A stretch of 6,968 nt of DNA from contig JARJFC010000110.1 in NCBI GenBank assembly GCA_029310945.1, positions 1 through 6,968 on the forward strand. Direction: 5' to 3'. Below the pieces are notes generated by a model. That model made no database searches and was not told where the DNA came from. It saw nothing but the letters and a program-made list of their open reading frames with translations. How positions within the stretch are numbered: the first letter of the stretch is position 1; each line of letters opens with the position of its first letter. The translations under genes were made by a program, and so were the position numbers. Origin of the DNA: Leptospira sp. 96542. Lineage in GTDB: Bacteria > Spirochaetota > Leptospiria > Leptospirales > Leptospiraceae. Shown here piece by piece: positions 1 through 5,229 of this stretch.

Positions 1-1
1 A

Positions 2-61
2 AAAGAATTCAAAAACATAACTCAAGATGAGTATTTAAGAATTAAAGAGGAACTAAGCTAA
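2..61 (+). CDS. 3' end of an AT-rich gene of unknown function (partial)
   Basis: The frame starting at base 2 is open from the window edge to a TAA stop and encodes 19 residues, KEFKNITQDEYLRIKEELS. The peptide is rich in Lys, Glu and Ile and looks like a natural charged, helical C-terminus. Its codons (AAA, TTA, AGA, ATA, ATT) are those of a low-GC gene and contrast sharply with every other gene in the window. Twenty open codons alone are weak statistical support, so the call rests on composition and on the plausible peptide. I do not recognise the family. It could be the tail of a horizontally acquired gene such as a mobile-element, toxin-antitoxin or restriction gene, or a sequence joined by an assembly or cloning artefact. 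An EcoRI site, GAATTC, lies at 5-10. Confidence 0.4.
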   Translation, partial: KEFKNITQDEYLRIKEELS

Positions 62-63
62 GA

Positions 64-97
64 TTGCGACATCCGTGTCGCTTCCCGCAACGTCGCA
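64..97. repeat. interleaved short inverted repeats downstream of the AT-rich tail
   Basis: Three overlapping inverted repeats can be read directly. GCGACA (66-71) faces TGTCGC (76-81) with a 4-base loop. TGCGAC (65-70) faces GTCGCA (92-97). TTGCG (64-68) faces CGCAA (86-90). GTCGC also recurs directly at 77-81 and 92-96. These pairings are mutually exclusive, which is more typical of protein-binding or recombination sites than of one terminator hairpin, and no T-run follows. The block sits exactly where base composition changes from AT-rich to GC-rich, so it may mark the end of an inserted element. No specific element was identified. Confidence 0.45.
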
Positions 98-168
98 TAA
101 CAGCGCCTTACCGCTACGCTTCGGCACAGGGTTCATGAGGGGTCTCTCTGAGAACGATGGAAGTGGGG

Positions 169-1077
169 CTAGGTTTTTTCGGCCACGTCGCGCATGCTGG
201 CATGGAAGGCGACCTTGCGCACGATGGCCGAAAAAGCGCGTGCCGGCGCGGAGGCTTGCGCATCGGGAGCCCACAACATGCCAGGCGTGCGCACGGGCGT
301 GGGGCTGTCCAGGCGCACGATGCACAGGCCGGCATGCGCGGGCACGGCATTGGCGGCGGCGATCGTCGCCAGTTGCGTCTTGGCCACGAGACCCATGATG
401 GGGGCCAAGGTATTGATTTCGGCCACGATACGGGGCTCGGCGCCGCAGGAGCGGAAGCACTCGTCCAGCATCTGGCGGGTCGCAAAGCTGGCCGGCAGCA
501 GCACCATGGGCAGGCGGTGCAGCTCGACCATGCGCACGCGCTTGCGTCGCGCCAGCGCATGGTCTTGCGCGACCACCAGCACCATTTCCTCGTGGTACAG
601 CGGCTCGAACTGCAACGCCCCGGGCACCGTGGGTCGGTAGGCGATGCCCAGATCGAGCGTGCCCTGCTGCAGGCGCTGGGCGATCACGTCCGCGGCCAGT
701 TCATCCACCATCACGCGGGTCTGAGCGTAGCGCTGCTGGAAGTTCGCGATGCAGTCGGGGATGAAACCAAGGTTGAAGGTGTGGGTGGCGCCAATGCGCA
801 GTTCGCCTTCGACCTCGCCCGGGTTCTGGCGCAAGGCGCCCAGGCCCCGATCGATCTCCTGCAAGGCCAGGGTGGCGTGGTGCAAAAAGGCTTCACCCGC
901 CTCGGTCAGCACCACGCGCTTGGCCGCGCGGTCGAACAGCAGCACACCCAGTTCATCCTCGAGTTGCTTGATCTGGTGCGACAGAGTGGACTGCGTGACA
1001 TGCAGCCGCTCGGCGGCACGCGTGAAGTTGAGCGAGCTCGCCAGGGCATTGAAATAGCGCAGATGCCGCAGCTCCAT
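169..1077 (-). CDS. LysR-type transcriptional regulator (CynR-like group)
   Basis: This 302-residue protein has the usual length and architecture of a LysR regulator. The N-terminal winged helix-turn-helix covers about residues 1-60, with the recognition region NFTRAAERLHVTQSTLSHQI at 17-36 followed by QLEDELG and LFDR. A linker helix (about 61-90) leads to the two-lobed effector-binding domain (about 92-295), which opens GELRIGATHTFNLGFIPDCI; this start resembles the CynR-like subgroup. The ATG is preceded by GGAG (minus strand, 1088-1091) with 10 bases of spacing, and the HTH begins at once, so the start is secure. The gene is divergent from the catabolic cluster, a standard arrangement for a LysR activator responding to a pathway substrate or intermediate and repressing itself. 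The effector cannot be read from sequence. The product is probably a cytoplasmic tetramer, as is usual in the family. Confidence 0.95.
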   Translation of the reverse strand: MELRHLRYFNALASSLNFTRAAERLHVTQSTLSHQIKQLEDELGVLLFDRAAKRVVLTEAGEAFLHHATLALQEIDRGLGALRQNPGEVEGELRIGATHTFNLGFIPDCIANFQQRYAQTRVMVDELAADVIAQRLQQGTLDLGIAYRPTVPGALQFEPLYHEEMVLVVAQDHALARRKRVRMVELHRLPMVLLPASFATRQMLDECFRSCGAEPRIVAEINTLAPIMGLVAKTQLATIAAANAVPAHAGLCIVRLDSPTPVRTPGMLWAPDAQASAPARAFSAIVRKVAFHASMRDVAEKT

Positions 1078-1094
1078 GGCGGGTCAGCTCCAGA

Positions 1095-1121
1095 AATATC
1101 ATCGATGAGATCGATGGTATT
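1095..1121. promoter_or_regulatory. palindrome, candidate LysR operator 1
   Basis: CATCGAT (1100-1106) and ATCGATG (1110-1116) form a perfect 7-bp inverted repeat around GAG. The symmetry continues outward through AATAT/GTATT with one mismatch, giving a 27-bp near-palindrome. It lies between the divergent lysR and CoA-transferase starts, about 20 bp upstream of the lysR ATG. An AT-bounded dyad in this place is typical of a LysR recognition or activation site. The assignment is inferred from position and symmetry, without binding data. Confidence 0.55.
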
Positions 1122-1135
1122 CATGAATATCCATC
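1113..1135. promoter_or_regulatory. second palindrome, candidate LysR operator 2
   Basis: TATTCATGAATA (1118-1129) is a perfect 12-bp palindrome. It is flanked by GATGG (1113-1117) and CCATC (1131-1135), which are also complementary, with one extra T at 1130. It overlaps the right arm of the first palindrome. LysR regulators commonly bind two adjacent sites (a recognition and an activation site) in a divergent region, which would fit this pair. Confidence 0.5.
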
Positions 1136-1143
1136 ATTTTCAA
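1114..1143 (-). promoter_or_regulatory. possible sigma-70 promoter for the LysR gene
   Basis: On the minus strand, TTGAAA (1138-1143; 5 of 6 matches to TTGACA) is followed after 18 bases by TACCAT (1114-1119; 4 of 6 matches to TATAAT). The -10 element lies in the overlap of the two palindromes, so the regulator binding there would block its own promoter. This fits the usual LysR autorepression. No equally good rightward promoter was found. The best rightward pair is TTTCAA (1138-1143) with TAGAGT (1161-1166) at 17-base spacing; its poor -35 would fit a promoter that needs an activator. Confidence 0.35.
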
Positions 1144-1213
1144 TACTTATCAACCCGACCTAGAGTCCGTCCTGTTTTTCCGCGATTGCACAAGACCCTA
1201 GGAGACTCCATCG

Positions 1214-2362
1214 ATGCACCCCGTCCTCAGCGGCATCAAGGTACTGGAACAAGGCACCTTCATCACCGGGCCGGCCGCGGGCATGTTTCTGGCCGACCTG
1301 GGCGCAGAGGTCGTCAAGATCGAGCAACCAGACACCGGCGACCCCTTCCGGGCCTTCCGTGGCGGGCTCTACAGCCCGCACTTCCAGACCTACAACCGCA
1401 ACAAGCGCAGCATCACGCTCAACCCCAAGCTGCCCGAGGACGCGGCGGTGTTCGACGAACTGGTGCGGGATGCCGACGTCTACATCCAGAACTTCCGTCC
1501 CGGCGCGGCCGAGCGCCTGGGCGCGGGCGAGGCCCGGCTGCGCGCGCTCAACCCCCGGCTGGTCTACTGCGCCATCAGCGGCTTCGGCCCCACCGGACCT
1601 GCCGCCACGCGCCCGGCCTACGACACCGTGGCCCAGGCGGCGAGTGCCTTCCTCAAGCTGCTGATCAACCCGGCCAACCCGCGCGTGGTGGGCCCGGCCA
1701 TCGCCGACGCCTTGACGGGTTTCTATGCCGCCTACGGCGTGATGGGCGCGCTGGTGGAACGCGGGCGCACGGGCGTCGGCCGCAAGGTCGAGGTGTCGAT
1801 GCTGGAGGCCATGACGCACTTCAACCTCGACGCCTTCACGCACTACTTCTCGGAGGGCGAAGTCATGGGGCCGTTCAGCCGCCCCAGCGTCTCGCAGTCC
1901 TACGTGCTGGAGTGCGCGGACGGCAAATGGATCGCGCTGCACATGTCCTCGCCCGAGAAATTCTGGCAAGGGCTGGCCAACGCGATCGAACGGCCCACCC
2001 TGTTCCAGGACCCACGCTTCGCCAACCGCGAAGGACGCATCCGACATCAGGACGAACTGATCACGCTGCTGGGCAGCCTGTTTCGCCAACACGACCGCGC
2101 CACCTGGTGCGCCCGCCTGGAGGCCGAGGACGTGCCGCACGCCCCCATGTACGACACGCAGGAAGCCTTGCAGGACCCGCAGGCCCGGCATCTGCAACTG
2201 GAGGTCAGTGCCTCCCATCCCGAGGGTGGCGAATGGCGCACCATCCGCTCGCCCGTGAGCTTCGACGGCGAGCGCGCCCTCAGCGTGACGGCCCCGCCCC
2301 TGCTGGGCGCGGACAACGAAGGCATCGTCGAACCGATACGAAGGCGGCTGGGCCAGCGCTGA
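1214..2362 (+). CDS. family III CoA-transferase (CaiB/BaiF family)
   Basis: This 382-residue protein has the usual length and motifs of family III CoA-transferases, cytoplasmic enzymes that move CoA between two carboxylic acids through an aspartyl-CoA thioester. Visible marks are the N-terminal GIKVLEQG with ITGPAAGMFLADLGAEVVKI (about 18-36), NRNKRSITLN (61-70), QNFRPGAAERLG (92-103), GFGPTGP (123-129) and AYDTVAQAAS (135-144). In IADALTGFYAAYG, Asp165 matches the nucleophilic aspartate of formyl-CoA transferase. AGGAG at 1200-1204 lies 9 bases before the ATG, supporting this start. It is the first gene of the cluster, opposite the regulator. From context it probably activates an acid made or imported by its neighbours, perhaps the ring-cleavage product or a tricarboxylate. 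The family does not reveal its substrate. Confidence 0.95.
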   Translation: MHPVLSGIKVLEQGTFITGPAAGMFLADLGAEVVKIEQPDTGDPFRAFRGGLYSPHFQTYNRNKRSITLNPKLPEDAAVFDELVRDADVYIQNFRPGAAERLGAGEARLRALNPRLVYCAISGFGPTGPAATRPAYDTVAQAASAFLKLLINPANPRVVGPAIADALTGFYAAYGVMGALVERGRTGVGRKVEVSMLEAMTHFNLDAFTHYFSEGEVMGPFSRPSVSQSYVLECADGKWIALHMSSPEKFWQGLANAIERPTLFQDPRFANREGRIRHQDELITLLGSLFRQHDRATWCARLEAEDVPHAPMYDTQEALQDPQARHLQLEVSASHPEGGEWRTIRSPVSFDGERALSVTAPPLLGADNEGIVEPIRRRLGQR

Positions 2363-2407
2363 CATCGCGGCCCACCCCACGAACAACAAGCAAGGAGACA
2401 AAAAGAC

Positions 2408-3316
2408 ATGAACCCGATGACCGAAGACGACCTGACCCAGGCCGTGCTGCAACGCCTGTCCGAGGCACGTGACCCGCGCTTCAAGCAGGTGATGACCTCG
2501 CTGATCCAGCACCTGCACGCCTTCATCCGCGAGGTGGATCTGACGCCTGACGAATGGATGAACGCCATCCAGTTCCTCACCGCCACGGGCCAGGCCTGCA
2601 CCGACAAGCGGCAGGAGTTCATCCTGCTGTCGGACACGCTGGGCGCGTCCATGATGGTGGTGATGCTGGACCAGTTGCGTGCCGCGAAACGCAACCAGGA
2701 ACACGCCCGCGCGACAGCCAGCCAGCACAGCCCCACGCCCGCCACCGAAGCCACGGTACAAGGCCCTTATTACTGGGAAGGTGCGCCCATCCTGCCGCGT
2801 GGCGCGGACATCGCGCCCGGCGTCAAGGGTGAGCCCACCTTCTACAGCGGCCGTGTCACCGACACCCAGGGCCGGCCACTCGCCGGCGCGACGCTGGACA
2901 TCTGGAGCGGCGACGGCGAGGGGACCTACGACATGCAGCTGGAAAGCGCCGAGATGGCGGCGCGCGCCCGCATCCAGACCGACGCCGAAGGACGCTACTG
3001 GTTCTGGTCCATCAAGCCGTCCTACTACCCGGTTCCGGTCGATGGTCCTGTCGGTCGCATGCTCGACGGCATGGGCCGCCACCCCAACCGGCCGGGCCAC
3101 ATCCACATGAAGGTGTACACGCCCGGCCACGTGACGCTGACCACCCATCTGTTCGTGGCCAACAGCCCCTACATCGACTCGGACGCCGTCTTCGGCGTGC
3201 GCCCCAGCCTGGTCGTGGATTTCGAGTCGCACCCGGCTGGCAAGGCCCCCGACGGCCGCGCCATCGACACGCCGTACTGGTCGGCGCACTACGACTTCCG
3301 GCTCGAACCCGCCTGA
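2408..3316 (+). CDS. intradiol ring-cleavage dioxygenase, hydroxyquinol 1,2-dioxygenase-like
   Basis: This is a 302-residue non-haem Fe(III) dioxygenase that opens an aromatic ring between two adjacent hydroxyl-bearing carbons. The helical dimerisation domain (about 1-105) contains DLTPDEW, FLTATGQ and DKRQEFILLSDTLG, seen in hydroxyquinol/catechol-type enzymes. The catalytic beta-sandwich starts near QGPYYWEGAP (118-127). Probable iron ligands, matched to catechol 1,2-dioxygenase, are Tyr174 (GEGTYD), Tyr207 (KPSYYPVP), His231 and His233 (PGHIHMKV). Arg228 corresponds to the conserved active-site arginine. The Tyr207-to-His231 spacing of 24 equals that in the Acinetobacter enzyme. The late segment SPYIDSDAVFGVRPSLVVDF favours the hydroxyquinol group, though catechol or a substituted catechol remains possible. 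AGGAG (2393-2397) is 10 bases before the ATG, 45 bases after the CoA-transferase stop. No maleylacetate reductase, the usual partner, is in view. Confidence 0.9.
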   Translation: MNPMTEDDLTQAVLQRLSEARDPRFKQVMTSLIQHLHAFIREVDLTPDEWMNAIQFLTATGQACTDKRQEFILLSDTLGASMMVVMLDQLRAAKRNQEHARATASQHSPTPATEATVQGPYYWEGAPILPRGADIAPGVKGEPTFYSGRVTDTQGRPLAGATLDIWSGDGEGTYDMQLESAEMAARARIQTDAEGRYWFWSIKPSYYPVPVDGPVGRMLDGMGRHPNRPGHIHMKVYTPGHVTLTTHLFVANSPYIDSDAVFGVRPSLVVDFESHPAGKAPDGRAIDTPYWSAHYDFRLEPA

Positions 3317-3336
3317 CTGAGAAAGCGACACCCGCC

Positions 3337-4143
3337 ATGAAAATCGGCAAGAACACCGTGCCCCGCACGGCCATCTGCACCTCGGACGAACACACCATCG
3401 TCGTGCGCGGGCTGGACCTGTGCCAGGACGCCATCGGCCACCTCAATTTCGCCGACTACTTCTTCCTGCTGCTGACGGGCCAGAAACCCGACGCCGCGGC
3501 CAGCGCCGTGCTCAACGCCACCCTGGTGGCGATCGCCGAGCACGGTTTCGTGCCCAGCGTGCAGGCCAGCCGCATGACCTACGCCGCCGCGCCCGACGCG
3601 CTGCAGGGCGCGGTGGCGGCGGGCATCCTGGGCTGCGGCTCGGTCATCCTGGGCGCATCGGAAACAGCCGGCCGCCTCTTCCTCGACGTGGAACGGCGCA
3701 TGCAGGCCGGTGCGCGCGACGCTGAAGCCGCCGCCGCCGCGCTGAGCGAACTGAAGGCCCAGGGCCGTGCAATCCCCGGCTACGGCCACCCGCTGCACAA
3801 GGCGGTGGACCCGCGCGTGGGCCGACTGATCGCCGTCGCCACAGAAGCCGGCGCCGACCTGCGCTACGTGCGCATCGCCCAGGCGCTGGAGCGTGCCATT
3901 CCCGGCATCGTCGGCAAGGACCTGCGCATGAACGTCTCGGCGGCCATTCCGGCCGTGCTGCTGGGCGTGGGCTTCCCGGTGGTGTCGCTGCGCGGCGTGC
4001 CCATCCTGGCGCGCACGGCGGGCCTGATCGCCCACCTGGCCGAGGAGGCCGAAACCCCCAGCGGATTCGCCCTGTCCTACCAGGCCACGCGCGAACTGCA
4101 GTACGACGGTTCAACCCCCAGCGGATTCGGAGGTCAAGCATGA
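3337..4143 (+). CDS. citrate-synthase-fold protein, citryl-CoA lyase-like
   Basis: At 268 residues this is much shorter than citrate synthase (about 430) and fits the short group often annotated as citryl-CoA lyase. The core motif GYGHPLHKAVDPR (148-160) matches the citrate-synthase segment whose His binds and protonates the keto group (here His151). ARTAGLIAHLAEE (225-237) matches the late CoA- and substrate-binding region. The expected HGGA loop reads GCGSVILGAS (99-108), without its histidine. The position of the catalytic aspartate (NVD) reads NVS, with Ser201. Ordinary citrate-synthase chemistry is therefore doubtful; a lyase, a related C-C bond reaction or a non-catalytic role are all possible. 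The ATG lies 20 bases after the dioxygenase stop with only a weak purine-rich GAGAAAG upstream, suggesting translational coupling. Its stop overlaps the next start as ATGA. Confidence 0.85.
   Translation: MKIGKNTVPRTAICTSDEHTIVVRGLDLCQDAIGHLNFADYFFLLLTGQKPDAAASAVLNATLVAIAEHGFVPSVQASRMTYAAAPDALQGAVAAGILGCGSVILGASETAGRLFLDVERRMQAGARDAEAAAAALSELKAQGRAIPGYGHPLHKAVDPRVGRLIAVATEAGADLRYVRIAQALERAIPGIVGKDLRMNVSAAIPAVLLGVGFPVVSLRGVPILARTAGLIAHLAEEAETPSGFALSYQATRELQYDGSTPSGFGGQA
4053..4129 (+). repeat. 17-bp direct repeat in the 3' end of the lyase-like gene
   Basis: AACCCCCAGCGGATTCG occurs exactly at 4053-4069 and again at 4113-4129, offset by 60 bp (20 codons) and in the same frame. Both copies encode TPSGF. 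The second copy lies 10 codons before the ATGA overlap and runs into the GGAGGT ribosome-binding site (4129-4134) of the next gene. Slippage between copies would remove 20 codons in frame without disturbing that site. Confidence 0.85.
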
Positions 4144-5090
4144 AACGCCGTCTGATGATCGCCAGCCTGCTGCTGGCCAGCCAGGCCGCCCGGGCGCAGG
4201 CGCCCGGCGCGCGCGCCGTCAAGATCGTGGTGCCCTTCGGCGCCGGCACCACCACCGACATCGTCGGCCGGGTGCTGGCCGATGGCCTGGGCAAGCAGCT
4301 CGGCCAGCCGGTGATCGTGGACAACAAACCCGGCGCGGGCGGCAGCATCGGTTCCGACCAGGTGGCCAAGGCCGCGCCCGACGGCCAGACGCTGGTGCTG
4401 GGCACGGTGGGCACGCACGCCATCAACGCCTCGCTGTTCAAGAACCTGAGCTACGACCCCCAACGCGATTTCGTGCCCCTGGGTTTCGTGGGCGCCACGC
4501 CCACGCTGCTGGTCGTGCCGGCCTCATCGTCCTGGAAGAACGTGGCCGATCTGGCCCGTGCCACGGACCCCAACGTCAACTTCGCCTCCGCCGGCAACGG
4601 CACCTCGGGCCACCTGGCGGGTGAACTGCTCAACGTGCGCCTGGGCAAGAACTTCGTGCACGTGCCCTACCGCGACGGCGCCCAGGCCATGACCGAGCTG
4701 ATGGCGGGCAATGTGCAGTTCATGTTCTATCACCCGGCCGCTGTGCTGCCGCACATCCGCGCGGGCAAGCTGCGCGCGCTGGGCGTTTCCAGCGCCAAGC
4801 GCAGCGCCGCCGCCCCCGAGGTGCCCACGCTGATGGAACAGGGCGTGCCCGACTTCGACCTGGTGGCCTGGTTCATGCTGTACGCGCCCTCCGGCCTCGC
4901 CGCCGCGCGGCGCGATGCCCTGCGCAAGGCCACCCGCGCGGTGCTGGCCCAGCCCGAGACGCGCGAGAAGCTGGCGGCCCAGGGCATCGAGCAGGCCGAG
5001 ATGAGCGACAGCGCCATGGCCAGCTTCGGCGCGGCCGAAATCGCCAAATGGGGCGAAGCCGTCAAGCGCTCGGGCGCGCAGATCAACTGA
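4140..5090 (+). CDS. Bug/TctC-family tricarboxylate-transport solute-binding protein 1
   Basis: This 316-residue periplasmic binding protein is of the Bug (TctC) type, whose members bind organic acids such as carboxylates and aromatic acids for import or sensing. A Sec signal peptide is clear: the basic MKRR, a hydrophobic stretch and ASQAARA, with likely cleavage after Ala19. Hallmarks are IVVPFGAGTTTDIVGR with Asp40, VDNKPGAGGSIGSD (60-73), HVPYRDGAQAM and EVPTLMEQG. The start overlaps the preceding stop by ATGA, and GGAGGT at 4129-4134 lies 5 bases upstream, so it is translationally coupled to the lyase-like gene and probably serves the same pathway. No TctA or TctB membrane subunits are in the window; many Bug genes stand apart from their transporter. 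The ligand is unknown, with a carboxylate related to the pathway the best guess. Confidence 0.95.
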   Translation: MKRRLMIASLLLASQAARAQAPGARAVKIVVPFGAGTTTDIVGRVLADGLGKQLGQPVIVDNKPGAGGSIGSDQVAKAAPDGQTLVLGTVGTHAINASLFKNLSYDPQRDFVPLGFVGATPTLLVVPASSSWKNVADLARATDPNVNFASAGNGTSGHLAGELLNVRLGKNFVHVPYRDGAQAMTELMAGNVQFMFYHPAAVLPHIRAGKLRALGVSSAKRSAAAPEVPTLMEQGVPDFDLVAWFMLYAPSGLAAARRDALRKATRAVLAQPETREKLAAQGIEQAEMSDSAMASFGAAEIAKWGEAVKRSGAQIN

Positions 5091-5146
5091 GCCCACCCAC
5101 GGCACACCGCGCCACCCCACCAGCGCGAGCAGAAAGGAGTCCGGCC

Positions 5147-5215
5147 CGCCAGGAAAACCCCTGGGCCCCCAACGCGACACCGACAAACCTACACAGACAA
5201 GCGGGCCCGACCCGC
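5147..5215 (+). other. inverted repeats in the leader between the two Bug genes
   Basis: The 139-bp gap 5091-5229 has no ATG and no gene. It contains CCAGG (5149-5153) facing CCTGG (5160-5164) across a 6-base loop, extendable by GGC/GCC at 5143-5145 and 5165-5167 over a bulge. GCGGG (5201-5205) faces CCCGC (5211-5215), ending 3 bases before the AGGAG of the next gene (5219-5223). AAGGAG at 5134-5138 resembles a ribosome-binding site but has no usable ATG, GTG or TTG at a suitable distance. No U-tract follows either hairpin, so these are not typical terminators. They may affect mRNA processing or initiation, which is inference. Confidence 0.4.
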
Positions 5216-5229
5216 GACAGGAGACAAAC

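Noticed and set aside
95..137. Possible integron attC site, from GCATAAC (95-101, GTTATGC on the minus strand) near an AT-rich gene end
   Set aside because: The candidate partner at 131-137 (GTTCATG) is not complementary to it, the core does not fit RYYYAAC/GTTRRRY well, and the inner arms pair poorly.
139..146. GGGGTCTC as the start of a Tn3-family terminal inverted repeat
   Set aside because: Only about eight bases resemble such ends, the following bases do not continue a repeat I recognise, and no matching inverted copy was seen in the window.
172..178. T-run at the end of the LysR gene as an intrinsic terminator for a gene entering from the left
   Set aside because: No stable stem precedes it on the plus strand, and the T-run is the complement of the Lys-Thr codons at the LysR C-terminus.
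157..2472. A 771-codon plus-strand open frame crossing the regulator, the divergent promoter region and the CoA-transferase
   Set aside because: It runs antisense to LysR and out of frame with the CoA-transferase, crosses the operator region, and encodes an Arg/Gly/His/Pro-rich sequence with no recognisable domain.
1160..3331. A 723-codon open frame on the minus strand, antisense to the CoA-transferase and dioxygenase genes
   Set aside because: Its product is rich in Gly, Arg, His, Val and Ala with no domain motifs, while the plus-strand genes here carry full family motifs and catalytic residues. Long antisense frames are common in high-GC coding DNA.
3289..4035. A 248-codon minus-strand frame antisense to the lyase-like gene
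   Set aside because: It has compositionally biased shadow-type protein sequence, and the opposite strand holds a clear citrate-synthase-fold gene.
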